Below are positions 9,400 through 17,611 of a stretch of DNA of 62,634 nt, in pieces. Numbering within the stretch: the stretch's first letter is position 1; every line of letters starts with the position of its first letter. This DNA is from Stenotrophomonas sp. 278. Lineage in GTDB: Bacteria > Pseudomonadota > Gammaproteobacteria > Xanthomonadales > Xanthomonadaceae. The stretch spans positions 1 to 62,634 of the forward strand of contig NZ_RHPP01000008.1 of NCBI RefSeq assembly GCF_003935715.1, read 5' to 3'. Below the pieces are notes generated by a model. The model saw only the letters and a list, made by a program, of their open reading frames with translations. It was not told the origin of the DNA and searched no databases. Made by a program: the position numbers and the translations under genes.

Positions 9400-10467
9400 T
9401 TAGGTGCGATCACGGGACAATCCGCCTGCGGACGGTGCGTCCAGCGCTGCCCCCAGCACCTGGGCGGTCGCCTCCACCAGCGGAATCATCCGGTCGTAGG
9501 CCATCCGCTTCGGGCCGATCACCCCCAGCACGCCCAGCACCTGGCCCCCGGCCGAGTAAGGCGCGGTGACCAGCGACACGCTCTCCAGCGGCACCACGCC
9601 GGTCTCCTCGCCGATGAAGATGCGCACGCCCGGGGCCTGGCTGGTCCGCTCCAGCAGCTGCAGGATCTCGCGCTTGCTGGCAAACACGTCAAACAGCTCG
9701 CGCAGCCGCTCCAGGTCGGACAGGTCCTGCACCCCCATCAGGCGGGTCTGGCCGGCCAGCACGATGTCGTCGGCCGGCGGAGCCAGGGCCTGTTCGGCCA
9801 GCTCCACGCTATGGTCCAGCAGCTGCTCCATTTCCGAGCGGGCCTGGCGCAGTTCCAGCAGCAGGCCGGCGCGGATCTCGGCCAGGGTGCGACCGGCGCA
9901 GTTGGCATTGAGGTAGTTGGCGACCTTTTCCAGCTCGGCCGGTTCCCAGGCCCGGCGCGGTTCGATGACCCGGTTCTGCACCTCGTTGTCAGCGAACACC
10001 AGGATGGCCAGCACCCGACGCGCGTCCAGGGCGACGAAATCGATATGCCGGAACGCGAACTGCTCGCGCCGGGGGGCACCCACGACACCCACGAAATGAC
10101 TCATTGCCGACAGCAGCTCCGAGGCGCTCCCCAGCAGGGCCTGCGTGCCCGCCCCGCTGGACAGCTCGCTGCGCAGCCGCTGCAGCTCGCCGTCGCCCGG
10201 CGGCTGCATCTTGACCAGGCTGTCGACGAACACCCGGTAGCCGGTGGCCGTGGGCACCCGGCCCGCCGAGGCATGCGGCGAACTGAGCAGGCCGAGGTCT
10301 TCCAGGTCGCCCAGGATGTTACGGATGGTGGCCGGGCTGACATCCAGGCCGGCCAATCGCGCCAGCGTCTGCGACCCCACCGGCTCGCCGTCCTGGATGT
10401 GGCGCGCGATCAGGGTCCGCAGCAGATGGCGGGCGCGCGGTGCCAGCGGTGGCGAGGATGCGTGCAT
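9400..10467 (-). CDS. hrcA: Heat-inducible transcription repressor HrcA
   Basis: 355 residues. N-terminal winged helix (RHLLRTLIARHIQDGEPVGSQTLARL and SPATIRNILGDLEDLGLL), then the GAF-like HrcA core ending GVLGVIGPKRMAYDRMIPLVEATAQVLG. HrcA normally represses chaperonin or dnaK operons through CIRCE inverted repeats. No good CIRCE was seen before hrcA, grpE or dnaK here, so its target is probably groESL elsewhere (inference). The ATG at 10467 is where the winged helix begins. Divergent from recN. Confidence 0.93.
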   Translation of the reverse strand: MHASSPPLAPRARHLLRTLIARHIQDGEPVGSQTLARLAGLDVSPATIRNILGDLEDLGLLSSPHASAGRVPTATGYRVFVDSLVKMQPPGDGELQRLRSELSSGAGTQALLGSASELLSAMSHFVGVVGAPRREQFAFRHIDFVALDARRVLAILVFADNEVQNRVIEPRRAWEPAELEKVANYLNANCAGRTLAEIRAGLLLELRQARSEMEQLLDHSVELAEQALAPPADDIVLAGQTRLMGVQDLSDLERLRELFDVFASKREILQLLERTSQAPGVRIFIGEETGVVPLESVSLVTAPYSAGGQVLGVLGVIGPKRMAYDRMIPLVEATAQVLGAALDAPSAGGLSRDRT

Positions 10468-10578
10468 GGAATCAGCCTGTGAGACGCCCGCCTTGATAAT
10501 GTCTGGCGTGGACGTTGGCAAGTCATTGGAGTGGCTCCCCGCCCATGCTAGCGTTGCGCGGCTCAAGAACCCAATACC

Positions 10579-12240
10579 ATGCTCAGACATCTTTCGATCA
10601 AGGATTTCGCCGTCGTCCGTGCCACCGAACTGGAGTTCGGGCCGGGCATGACCGTGGTCTCCGGTGAAACCGGGGCCGGCAAGTCGCTGATGGTGGACGC
10701 GCTCGGCTTCCTGTCCGGCCTGCGCGCCGACAGTGGCGTGGTCCGCCATGGCGCGGCCCGCGCCGAGCTTTCGGCCGAATTCGCACCGTCTGCGGATGCG
10801 CCAGCCCGGGCCTGGCTGCGCGACAACGAACTGGACGACGATGACCAGTGCCAGCTGCGCCGGGTGATCCGTGCCGACGGCGGTTCACGGTCGTGGATCA
10901 ACGGTCGCCCGGTCACCCTGACCCAGCTCGGCGAGCTCGCCGGCATGCTGGTGGAGATCCATGGCCAGCACGACCAGCAGGCCCTGCTGGCGCGGCCCTC
11001 GCAGCTGGCCCTGCTCGATGCGTATGCCCGCAACGAGCCCGAGCGCACGCAGGTGCGCCAAGCCGCGGCGCGCTGGCAGGCACTGGTTGACGAAGCCGAG
11101 GCGCTGTCGCGCCAGGGTGACGTCAGCGACCGCATCGGCTTTCTCGAACACCAGCTGGGCGAACTGCAGCGCGAAGACCTGGAGCCGGCCTCGATTGCCG
11201 GCCTGACCAGCAGCCACCGCCGCCAAGCCCATGCCGGAGCCCTGCTGACCGCCTGTGACATGGCGGCAGCCCGGCTCAATGGCGATGACGACGCCTCGGT
11301 CCTGCAACTGCTGCAGCAGACCCGGCATGAACTGTCGCGCGTGGCCGAGCATGACCCGCGCCTGGGCGAAGTGGACGCCCTGCTGGACGGCGCGGCGATC
11401 CAGCTGCATGAAGCCCTGGCCCTGCTCGACCGGGTGCACGGCGATCTGGATGCCGACCCGGACCAATTCGAGGACATCGAACGCCGCCTAGGCCGCCTGC
11501 ACGACCTGGCGCGCAAGCACCGGGTGCCGATGGAGCAGCTGGGCGAGCACCGCGACGCGCTGGAAGCCGAAGTTGAGCAGCTGCGCGGTGCCGATGCCCG
11601 GCTGCAGGCACTGGCCGGCGAGATCGAGCGCGCAGCGGGGCAATGGCAGGGCGTGGCCGCCACCTTGAGCGCCAGCCGGCGCACCGCGGCGGCCGGGCTT
11701 TCCGCCACCACCACCGCCCTGATTGGCGAGCTGGGCATGGGCGGCGGTCAGTTCCTGATCGAGATCGAGCCGCAGGCCGTGGCCAAGCCGGACCCGAACG
11801 GGGCCGAGCGGGTCGAGTTCCTGGTCGCGGCCAACGCCGGACAGCCCCCGCGCGCCCTGCGCAAAGTGGCTTCCGGCGGTGAACTGTCACGTATTTCGCT
11901 GGCCATTGAAGTCGCCGCGCTGGATCTGGACGCGGTGCCGACCATGGTCTTCGACGAAGTGGATTCGGGCATCGGCGGTGCCGTGGCCGACATCGTCGGC
12001 CAGAAGCTGCGCGCCCTCGGCGAAAAGCGCCAGGTGCTGTGCGTGACCCACCTGCCGCAGGTCGCCTCCAAGGGCCACGCCCACTACCGGGTCAGCAAGG
12101 CTCCGGTGGACGGGATGACCCAGAGCGCGGTCGAGAAGCTCGACAGCAAGGCGCGCGAGGAAGAACTGGCGCGGATGCTGGGTGGCGTGGAAGTCAGCAA
12201 GGAGGCGCGGGCGGCCGCACGGAAGCTGTTGCAGGTGTGA
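10579..12240 (+). CDS. recN: DNA repair protein RecN
   Basis: 553 residues, standard length. SMC-like ATPase: Walker A GETGAGKS at 29-36, a central coiled-coil arm, and the C-terminal ATPase half with the signature KVASGGELSRISLAIE and Walker B (TMVFDEVDSGIGG). Binds DNA ends and aids recombinational repair of double-strand breaks, often under SOS control. No clear LexA site was identified in the short gap to hrcA. Ends just before a SMAG pair. Confidence 0.96.
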   Translation: MLRHLSIKDFAVVRATELEFGPGMTVVSGETGAGKSLMVDALGFLSGLRADSGVVRHGAARAELSAEFAPSADAPARAWLRDNELDDDDQCQLRRVIRADGGSRSWINGRPVTLTQLGELAGMLVEIHGQHDQQALLARPSQLALLDAYARNEPERTQVRQAAARWQALVDEAEALSRQGDVSDRIGFLEHQLGELQREDLEPASIAGLTSSHRRQAHAGALLTACDMAAARLNGDDDASVLQLLQQTRHELSRVAEHDPRLGEVDALLDGAAIQLHEALALLDRVHGDLDADPDQFEDIERRLGRLHDLARKHRVPMEQLGEHRDALEAEVEQLRGADARLQALAGEIERAAGQWQGVAATLSASRRTAAAGLSATTTALIGELGMGGGQFLIEIEPQAVAKPDPNGAERVEFLVAANAGQPPRALRKVASGGELSRISLAIEVAALDLDAVPTMVFDEVDSGIGGAVADIVGQKLRALGEKRQVLCVTHLPQVASKGHAHYRVSKAPVDGMTQSAVEKLDSKAREEELARMLGGVEVSKEARAAARKLLQV

Positions 12241-12265
12241 CCTGCAGCAACTTCGGATGCACTTC

Positions 12266-12337
12266 GGTGGCGCCGGCCGTTGGCCGGCCCTTATGAACCC
12301 GGATGCACCGCCTGGGCCGGCCAACGGCCGGCGCTAC
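12266..12337. repeat. Pair of inverted SMAG-like palindromes
   Basis: GCCGGCCGTTGGCCGGC (about 12272-12288, with a GTGG head in place of GTAG) faces an inverted copy with a CTAC end (12316-12335). The pair lies between the convergent recN and fur genes, like the copy between convergent genes at 3205. Confidence 0.7.
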
Positions 12338-12395
12338 CGGATGGATCCGGCATCGGAATAAGCGTGGATACCCGTCGTAAACAACCGCGTTGCGG

Positions 12396-12812
12396 TTATT
12401 TACGCTTCTTGCGCACGTAGAGCACCAGCGAGTGCTCTTCCAGCTCGTAGCCGTGGTCGGCGGCGATCTTGCGCTGCAGTTCTTCGATCTCGTGGCTTTC
12501 GAACTCGATGATCTTGCCGCTGTCGACATCGACCATGTGGTCGTGGTGACCGCCGCGGTCCAGTTCGTAAACGGCCTGGCCGCCTTCGAAGTTGTGCTTC
12601 AGCACCAGGCCGGCGGCCTCGAACTGGGTCAGCACGCGGTACACCGTGGCCAGCCCGATTTCATCGCCATGCTCAAGCAGCTGGCGGTAGATGTCTTCCG
12701 CGGTCATGTGGTGCTGGTGCTTCTGGGCATCCCGCTGTTCCAGCAGGGCCAGGATCCGCATCCGCGGGTGGGTCACCTTCAGGCCAACTTTGCGCAGGTC
12801 GTTGGTTTCCAT
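12396..12812 (-). CDS. fur: Ferric uptake regulator Fur
   Basis: 138 residues. N-terminal winged helix (LRKVGLKVTHPRMRILALLEQ, TVYRVLTQFEAAGLV) and a C-terminal dimer/metal domain with the His cluster GGHHDHMVDVDSG. It lacks the CxxC zinc pairs of many Fur proteins, as is usual in this family branch. Iron-dependent repressor of iron uptake. Divergent from bamE; the 103-base gap should hold both promoters, an arrangement described in Xanthomonas (omlA-fur). Confidence 0.95.
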   Translation of the reverse strand: METNDLRKVGLKVTHPRMRILALLEQRDAQKHQHHMTAEDIYRQLLEHGDEIGLATVYRVLTQFEAAGLVLKHNFEGGQAVYELDRGGHHDHMVDVDSGKIIEFESHEIEELQRKIAADHGYELEEHSLVLYVRKKRK

Positions 12813-12915
12813 AAGTCTCCGTTCATTGGCGATTTAGCGCCAGCTGCCTCGGATTGGGTCGCGGCGACACGCGGGGAGTGTATCATCGACTCGATTTCCC
12901 CAAACGCCCTTTCCG

Positions 12916-13311
12916 ATGCGCAATCTCCTGCTGGTCGCCGCCGTTGCCCTGTCCACCACCGGGTGCGGCATCATCTACAAGCAACCCATCTATCAGGGCA
13001 ACCTGGTCCGGGAGCAGGCCGTCGGTCAGCTGCAGGTGGGCCAGAGCAAGCAGCAGGTCAATGCCCTGCTCGGCACCCCGTCCATTCCCGATCCCTTCCA
13101 CGCCCAGCGCTGGGACTACACCGCGACCGAGCGTACCAACCGGGTCGGCAACACCGAAGTGAAGAACTTCACTGTGTTCTTCGAGAACGACCTGGTGACC
13201 CGTTGGGAGGGTGACTTCTTTGCCACCCGCGATGCCCAGCTGGCCCAGGACACGGTGCGCCAGTTCGGCCGCAACCTGCCCAAGGACAAGAAGAAGCAGC
13301 GCGGCCGGTAA
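12916..13311 (+). CDS. bamE: Outer membrane assembly lipoprotein BamE (OmlA/SmpA)
   Basis: 131 residues. Lipoprotein signal peptide with lipobox STTGC, lipid-modified Cys17. The mature part has the BamE fold motifs IYQGNLVREQAVGQLQVGQSKQQVNALLGTP and a WDYTATE segment. Part of the BAM complex inserting beta-barrel proteins, on the periplasmic face of the outer membrane. The basic C-terminus (KDKKKQRGR) is longer than in E. coli. A TATCAT at 12881-12886 is a possible -10. Confidence 0.93.
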   Translation: MRNLLLVAAVALSTTGCGIIYKQPIYQGNLVREQAVGQLQVGQSKQQVNALLGTPSIPDPFHAQRWDYTATERTNRVGNTEVKNFTVFFENDLVTRWEGDFFATRDAQLAQDTVRQFGRNLPKDKKKQRGR

Positions 13312-13337
13312 CGGGCCGTTGACGGTTTCATGGGGTT

Positions 13338-13354
13338 GCCGGCCAACGGCCGGC
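13338..13354. repeat. Single SMAG-like hairpin
   Basis: GCCGGCC-AAC-GGCCGGC hairpin just past the bamE stop, between convergent bamE and rnfH. The GTTG head suggests a degenerate GTAG element; it may also serve as a 3'-end structure. Confidence 0.5.
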
Positions 13355-13380
13355 ACGACCTGATCGCCCGGCCGCCGGCA

Positions 13381-13635
13381 TTACCGCGCGGCCCGCCGCC
13401 GGCGGTTGTCCTTCGGGTCGGCCAGCAAGGGCCGCAGCAGTTCCACCCGGTCGTTGTCCTCCAGCACCTGGGTAGGCCGGGCGAGCAGCCCGTGCACCGC
13501 CACTGCCGGACAGTCTGCACTACCAGGCAGGTTCGCCGCCGCAATCGCTTCGGCCACGGTCGCTCCCTCGGCCAGCTCCAGCGCCCGGCGCTCCACCCGG
13601 TCCGGCCAGGCCAGTACCACTTCGACGCGGATCAC
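13381..13635 (-). CDS. rnfH: RnfH family ubiquitin-like protein
   Basis: 84 residues. UPF0125/RnfH family, a beta-grasp protein: IRVEVVLAWPDRVERRALELAEGATVAEAIAAA, then VHGLLARPTQVLEDNDRVELLRPLLADPK. The biochemical role is unknown; it is very often paired with ratA, as here. GTG start at 13635, three bases after the ratA stop, so the two are translationally coupled. The tail is basic (DNRRRRAAR). Confidence 0.88.
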   Translation of the reverse strand: MIRVEVVLAWPDRVERRALELAEGATVAEAIAAANLPGSADCPAVAVHGLLARPTQVLEDNDRVELLRPLLADPKDNRRRRAAR

Positions 13636-13638
13636 GCG

Positions 13639-14067
13639 TCAGTCCTGGCTGTCGGCAACGCGGATGAAGTCGTTGACCATGCGATCGGCCAGTCCCTGGA
13701 AGCCCAGCGCCAGCGCCGGTCCCAGCAGGCGGCTGGTCGGTTCGAAGTCCAGGGTGAGGGTGACCTTGCAGGCGTCTTCGGCCAACGCATGGAACTCCCA
13801 GCGGCCATGCAGCTGCTTGAAGGGGCCATCGCGCAGCTTCATATCAATATGGTGTGGTCGCTGCAGGCTGTTTTCGGTCATGAACCAGGTCGAGAACGAG
13901 CCCAGGCCCAGATCCAGCCGCGCCACCACCCGGTCCGGGCTGGATTCCAGGACCTGCGAGGCCGAGCACCAGCGGAACCGGCGCGGATAGGCCTCGACAT
14001 CATTTACCAGGTCGAACATGCGGGCGGCGGAATGTTCAACCAGGGCACTGCGGCGGATGGTAGTCAT
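13639..14067 (-). CDS. ratA: RatA-type START-domain (SRPBCC) protein
   Basis: 142 residues. SRPBCC/polyketide-cyclase fold of the RatA/COQ10 type: RSALVEHSAARMFDLVNDVEAYPRRFRWC at the N-terminus and FEPTSRLLGPALALGFQGLADRMVNDFIRVA at the C-terminus. E. coli RatA was reported to hinder 70S ribosome formation, while COQ10 homologues bind ubiquinone; which applies here cannot be told. The ATG at 14067 fits the family start. Divergent from smpB. Confidence 0.88.
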   Translation of the reverse strand: MTTIRRSALVEHSAARMFDLVNDVEAYPRRFRWCSASQVLESSPDRVVARLDLGLGSFSTWFMTENSLQRPHHIDMKLRDGPFKQLHGRWEFHALAEDACKVTLTLDFEPTSRLLGPALALGFQGLADRMVNDFIRVADSQD

Positions 14068-14124
14068 ACGTTGGCTTGACTGACGAATCGACCACGGACG
14101 GCCGGAATCGGAGACAATAGATAA

Positions 14125-14628
14125 ATGAGCAAGAACAGCGCCAAGGATAAAGCAAAGAACGCGACGGCCAATAAAACCATCGCGCTCAACAAGCGTGCCC
14201 GCCACGAGTACCACATCGAAGAGCGCTTCGAGGCCGGACTCGCCCTGCAGGGCTGGGAGGTCAAGTCGATCCGCGCCGGCCGCGGCAACATCGTCGACGC
14301 TTACGCCTATGTGAAGTCCGGCGAGATCTACCTGATCGGCGCACAGATCACCCCGTTGATCCAGGCCTCCACCCACGTGGTGGCCAACGACCGCCGCGAG
14401 CGCAAGCTGCTGCTGCACCGCCGGGAGATCGACAAGCTGATCGGCAAGGTCGAACGCGACGGCTTCACCATCGTGCCCACCGCGATGTACTGGAGCAAGA
14501 ACAAGATCAAGCTGGAAGTCGCGCTGGCCAAGGGCAAGCAGACCCACGACAAGCGCGATGCCGCCAAGGACCGCGACTGGGCCATTGAAAAGCAGCGGGC
14601 CATGCGTCGCGGAAACCGCGACGCCTGA
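14125..14628 (+). CDS. smpB: tmRNA-binding protein SmpB
   Basis: 167 residues. Conserved blocks: [74 protein letters not shown], and a basic tail ([18 protein letters not shown]) that lies in the empty mRNA channel. Binds tmRNA and brings it to stalled ribosomes. Its RNA partner ssrA lies 0.6 kb downstream on the same strand. Confidence 0.97.
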   Translation: MSKNSAKDKAKNATANKTIALNKRARHEYHIEERFEAGLALQGWEVKSIRAGRGNIVDAYAYVKSGEIYLIGAQITPLIQASTHVVANDRRERKLLLHRREIDKLIGKVERDGFTIVPTAMYWSKNKIKLEVALAKGKQTHDKRDAAKDRDWAIEKQRAMRRGNRDA

Positions 14629-14673
14629 TCCCTTGATGCCACATTACCTCCCCTCCCACGGCAGGAGCCGCGC

Positions 14674-14985
14674 GTGACCCAGACCCCTACTCCGGCCGAA
14701 TTGCAGGCAGACATTGCGGCATTTGAGTTCATCTTCACCGAATTCAGCCGCACCATGGAGCCAGCCGCCCTGCTCAAGGTGCTGACCTACCTGCTGCGCA
14801 ACGCCCAGCGCGAGGCCGCTGAAACCGACAGCCCGCTGCTGCAGGCCCGGATCGCCCGCCTGCAGGCCCTGCTGGCCCAGGTGGAACCGGAAGCCCAGCG
14901 CCAGCTCACCGCGTTGAAGCACGAGAAGAGCAACCAGCGCCGCGAAAAGGCCCGTCACCGCGCCGAGAACCTGCGCCAGCGGTAA
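14674..14985 (+). CDS. Hypothetical helical protein, 103 residues
   Basis: Starts at a GTG (14674) with GGAG upstream (14663-14666). The product is almost all helix: ELQADIAAFEFIFTEFSRTMEPAALLKVLTYLLRNAQREAAETDSP, then a basic tail (NQRREKARHRAENLRQR). No recognised domain, signal peptide or membrane segment. Between smpB and ssrA, 45 bases after smpB, so probably co-transcribed with it. Confidence 0.65.
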   Translation: MTQTPTPAELQADIAAFEFIFTEFSRTMEPAALLKVLTYLLRNAQREAAETDSPLLQARIARLQALLAQVEPEAQRQLTALKHEKSNQRREKARHRAENLRQR

Positions 14986-15103
14986 TCACCTCCGTGCGCT
15001 TGATCCGGGCCACCACGCCCCGATCCTGGCACACGATCGGACATCCTCGCCCGACACTCGCGACGATCCGGGCCGCCACGCCCGACATTCGCGGACGACC
15101 CAC

Positions 15104-15125
15104 GTAGAGCCGGGCTTGCCCGGCT
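15104..15125 (+). repeat. SMAG-like GTAG palindrome before ssrA
   Basis: GTAG (15104-15107) followed by the perfect stem AGCCGGGC-TT-GCCCGGCT. The gap also has a degenerate direct repeat (GATCCGGGCC-CCACGCCC near 15003 and 15065). This is the last such element seen; none was noticed inside the prophage. Confidence 0.7.
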
Positions 15126-15252
15126 GCTCTTCGCGGCCCTCCAAAAGGTGACTGTTCAGCCTATTTGGCGTAGCATTCCTGTCATCGGGTAGGGCCTCTG
15201 GCCGGTTTCGACCATCCAGCAGCCTGAAAGCCTTGCAAGAACTGAAGAAACC

Positions 15253-15653
15253 GGGGGTGCATTGGTTTCGACGGGGGTTGTGAAGTTACCTGGTGCATGC
15301 CGAGGGGGCAGCTTTCCTCGTAAATCCAGCGGCAAAACTCTAGTTGCCAACGATAGCGACTACGCTCCGAACTTCGCTGTTGCTGCCTAAAAAACAGCTG
15401 CAGTTGTAGTTCTTCTGCCGCATAAGGCGGAGCCCCGAACCCACTTGTGTCCATGCTCGTCGGTGTAGGGTCATTATCATGGAATCGGCTGTGGTGGCTG
15501 CCCGTCAGTCACGGCCTAACCTAAAGCGGGCTGATCCTGGGGTGCGTTTCGCACACCGTACTGCTTCAGGACGACACCAAACGGTGAGCTAAGCATGTAG
15601 AACTGGGGATGGAGTGCCTTCGGACGGCGGTTCAATTCCGCCCACCTCCACCA
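15253..15653 (+). ncRNA. ssrA: Transfer-messenger RNA (tmRNA)
   Basis: The 5' end GGGGGTG pairs with CACCTCC just before the 3' ACCA, forming the tRNA-like acceptor stem; the T-arm GGTTCAATTCC is present at 15629-15639. The tag frame at 15346-15390 reads ANDSDYAPNFAVAA then TAA, fitting the A-N-D...A-A pattern of tmRNA tags. It rescues stalled ribosomes with SmpB and marks products for proteolysis. The 3' end is also the prophage integration site. Confidence 0.95.
15619..15653 (+). other. Left attachment site (attL) in the ssrA 3' end
   Basis: The tRNA-like 3' end of ssrA (T-arm and acceptor strand) is a classic target of tyrosine integrases; the integrase gene begins 162 bases beyond it. 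The T-arm and acceptor sequence was not noticed again up to 62634, so the right copy (attR) should lie beyond the window. Exact core limits cannot be fixed from one side. Confidence 0.55.
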
Positions 15654-15678
15654 ACGAAGGGTCTGAGAGGACCCACAG

Positions 15679-15722
15679 AAGCCGGGAAAGCCTTATAAAA
15701 CGGGCCTCCCGGCTTTCTTTTT
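15679..15722 (+). terminator. Rho-independent terminator after ssrA
   Basis: AAGCCGGGA pairs with TCCCGGCTT and is followed by a T-rich tract (TCTTTTTG). It lies past the ssrA 3' end, inside the presumed attachment region, and should isolate the integrase from ssrA transcription. Confidence 0.8.
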
Positions 15723-15735
15723 GTCCATAGCGGAC

Positions 15736-15815
15736 TACCCCCATCTGTTGCAGGCAGTGAGAACGTGGGGGTATATCTTGGGGTATCGCCTCCGCCCGAA
15801 AACCCGATACCCCCA
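15736..15815. promoter_or_regulatory. Four TACCCCCA repeats before the integrase gene
   Basis: TACCCCCA occurs at 15736-15743 and 15808-15815 on the plus strand and, inverted, at 15766-15773 (exact) and 15779-15786 (7 of 8). The last copy includes the A of the integrase ATG. This is suited to arm-type integrase or excisionase binding and autoregulation. Confidence 0.45.
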
Positions 15816-17041
15816 TGCCTCTGACCGACGTCGTCATCCGTCGCGCCAAGCCGTCCGAGAAGCCGCAGAAGCTGGCTGACGGCTGCGGCCTATATCTGCT
15901 GATCACCACCACCGGCACGAAGAGCTGGCGCTGGAAGTACCGCATCGGGGGGAAGGAAAAGCTGTTGACCCTGGGCCTGTACCCCGACGTGACACTGGCA
16001 ATGGCCAGGGACGCGCGCGAGGACGCCCGCCGGCTGCTACGTTCCGGTGTCGACCCGGGGGAACACCGCAAGGTCGCCGCGTCGACGGCGAGCGCCGGCA
16101 TGCCGCCGGACAGCTTCGAGCTGATCGCCAGGGAATGGCTGCGCGGCCGGAAGTGGGTGCCTAACTACGAGAAGAAGGTGCTGGCGTGGTTCGAGAACGA
16201 GGTGTTCCCCGCCGTGGGCGCGCGCCGCGCCGTGGAGTTGAAGGCGTCTGACTTCCTGACGATCGCCAGGAAGATGGAAGCGCGCGAGGCGTTCGAGTCC
16301 GCCCATCGCGTGATGCAGAACTGCGGGCAGGTCATGCGCTATGCCGTGGCCACTGACCGGGCCGAGCGCAACCCTGTCGCCGACCTTCGCGGAGCGCTGG
16401 TGCCTGCCCCGGAGCGGAACCACGCGGCCGTGGTGGACCCGGTGCAGCTGGGCGGCCTGCTGCGCGCCCTGCACTCCTACACCGGTACCGGCGTTGTCTG
16501 CGCCGCGCTGAAGCTGATGCCCCTGGTGTTCGTGCGGCCTATCGAGCTGCGGGCGGCGGAATGGTCGGAGATCGATCTGGACGCTGCGCTCTGGAGCATC
16601 CCCGCGGGCCGCATGAAGATGCGCCAGCCCCACATCGTGCCGCTGGCACGCCAGGCCGTGGCCATCCTGAGCGAGCTGAAGGCGCAGATGCCAGCCGGGT
16701 ACGCCGGCAAGTACGTGTTCCCCGGGCTGCGGTCTGACGACCGCCCGATGTCCGAGGTGGCAGTGCTGGCCGCCCTGCGCAGTATGGGGTTCGACAAGGA
16801 CACGGTGACCGGGCACGGCTTTCGCGCCACCGCGCGCACGTTGCTGGACGAGGTGCTGGGCTTCCGGCCGGACATCATCGAGCACCAGCTGGCGCACGCG
16901 GTGAAGGATCCGAACGGCCGCGCGTACAACCGCACGACCCACCTGCCCGACCGTGTGCACATGATGCAAACCTGGGCCGACTACCTCGAGGGGCTGCGCA
17001 CGGGCAACGTAGTGCAGCTGCGGCCCGGTCAGGCCGCCTGA
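15815..17041 (+). CDS. Tyrosine-type site-specific integrase
   Basis: 408 residues. N-terminal arm-binding domain of the DUF4102 type (LTDVVIRRAKPSEKPQKLADGCGLYL), a SAM-like core-binding domain, and a catalytic domain with Arg241 (VRPIELRAAEW), His334-x-x-Arg337 (HGFR), His361 and nucleophile Tyr371 (AYNRTTHL). P4/CP4-57 class, which commonly uses tRNA or ssrA targets. It reads inward from the attachment site. No excisionase gene was recognised next to it. Confidence 0.95.
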   Translation: MPLTDVVIRRAKPSEKPQKLADGCGLYLLITTTGTKSWRWKYRIGGKEKLLTLGLYPDVTLAMARDAREDARRLLRSGVDPGEHRKVAASTASAGMPPDSFELIAREWLRGRKWVPNYEKKVLAWFENEVFPAVGARRAVELKASDFLTIARKMEAREAFESAHRVMQNCGQVMRYAVATDRAERNPVADLRGALVPAPERNHAAVVDPVQLGGLLRALHSYTGTGVVCAALKLMPLVFVRPIELRAAEWSEIDLDAALWSIPAGRMKMRQPHIVPLARQAVAILSELKAQMPAGYAGKYVFPGLRSDDRPMSEVAVLAALRSMGFDKDTVTGHGFRATARTLLDEVLGFRPDIIEHQLAHAVKDPNGRAYNRTTHLPDRVHMMQTWADYLEGLRTGNVVQLRPGQAA

Positions 17042-17250
17042 TCGTCGTCGAAGGGTTCGAACCGGCTGGCGATGCGGTCGTATCTGGTCGCCTCGCTGCG
17101 GAGGCGTGCGGCACCGGCCTTGCGCCGTGCCCTGGCCCTCCAATCGCCACCCCGGTCCTGTTCCAGTTCTCTGGCCTGCTGGTACAACGAAGCGGCCTTC
17201 CCGCGCGCCCAGCGCGCCTTGGCAGTGCTGTTCTCGTCCATGGCCAGCAT
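17029..17250 (-). CDS. Small basic hypothetical protein (phage)
   Basis: About 73 residues from the ATG at 17250 (alternatives: ATG 17241, TTG 17289). Helical and highly charged: KARWARGKAASLYQQARELEQDRGGDWRARARRKAGAARL. No recognised domain. Its 3' end overlaps the integrase 3' end by 13 bases on the opposite strand. Probably co-transcribed with the gene upstream (17309-17611). Confidence 0.5.
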   Translation of the reverse strand: MLAMDENSTAKARWARGKAASLYQQARELEQDRGGDWRARARRKAGAARLRSEATRYDRIASRFEPFDDDQAA

Positions 17251-17308
17251 GGTGAACTGGCGGCGTCGCACCGGCCGATACGCCGGCAACGGCAGCTGAC
17301 TGTGGGCG

Positions 17309-17611
17309 TTATCGCTTCGCGTGGTAACGGCGTTCCTTGATGCCCTGCAGGTAGCGATCGACCTCCGCCCGCAGCCGGTCCTGATGCCGCTCCGCCCACA
17401 GTTCAGCGCCGGCCTTGCCCTTCTCGTATCCGCTGCAAAGCTGCTGCTTTCGCAGCTTCTGGTCCCGTTGGTTATTCAGGCTGATCCACCAGGTGTGGTC
17501 GTCCACTCGCTGGTACAGGCGTGCGACCTCGACAGAATCGAGTAGCAGCTGATTCGGACGGTCGTGGGGGGCACCGCCAATGGCGTGCCAGCGGAAGTCG
17601 GGCGGAAGCAT
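17309..17611 (-). CDS. Hypothetical phage protein, 100 residues
   Basis: From the ATG at 17611 the product reads MLPPDFRWHAIGGAPHDRPNQ, then LLLDSVEVARLYQRVDDHTWWISLN and a charged helical tail (GAELWAERHQDRLRAEVDRYLQGIKERRYHAKR). The pattern of a short Trp-rich core plus basic helix recalls small phage proteins of unknown role; no family is claimed. The frame extends to 17905 but upstream composition is poor. Codon bias supports the shorter form. Confidence 0.55.
   Translation of the reverse strand: MLPPDFRWHAIGGAPHDRPNQLLLDSVEVARLYQRVDDHTWWISLNNQRDQKLRKQQLCSGYEKGKAGAELWAERHQDRLRAEVDRYLQGIKERRYHAKR

Noticed and set aside
9318-10578. CIRCE element for HrcA
   Set aside because: No TTAGCACTC-N9-GAGTGCTAA or close variant seen before hrcA, grpE or dnaK.
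12813-12915. Fur box in the fur-bamE gap
   Set aside because: No convincing 19-bp GATAATGAT-type palindrome visible.
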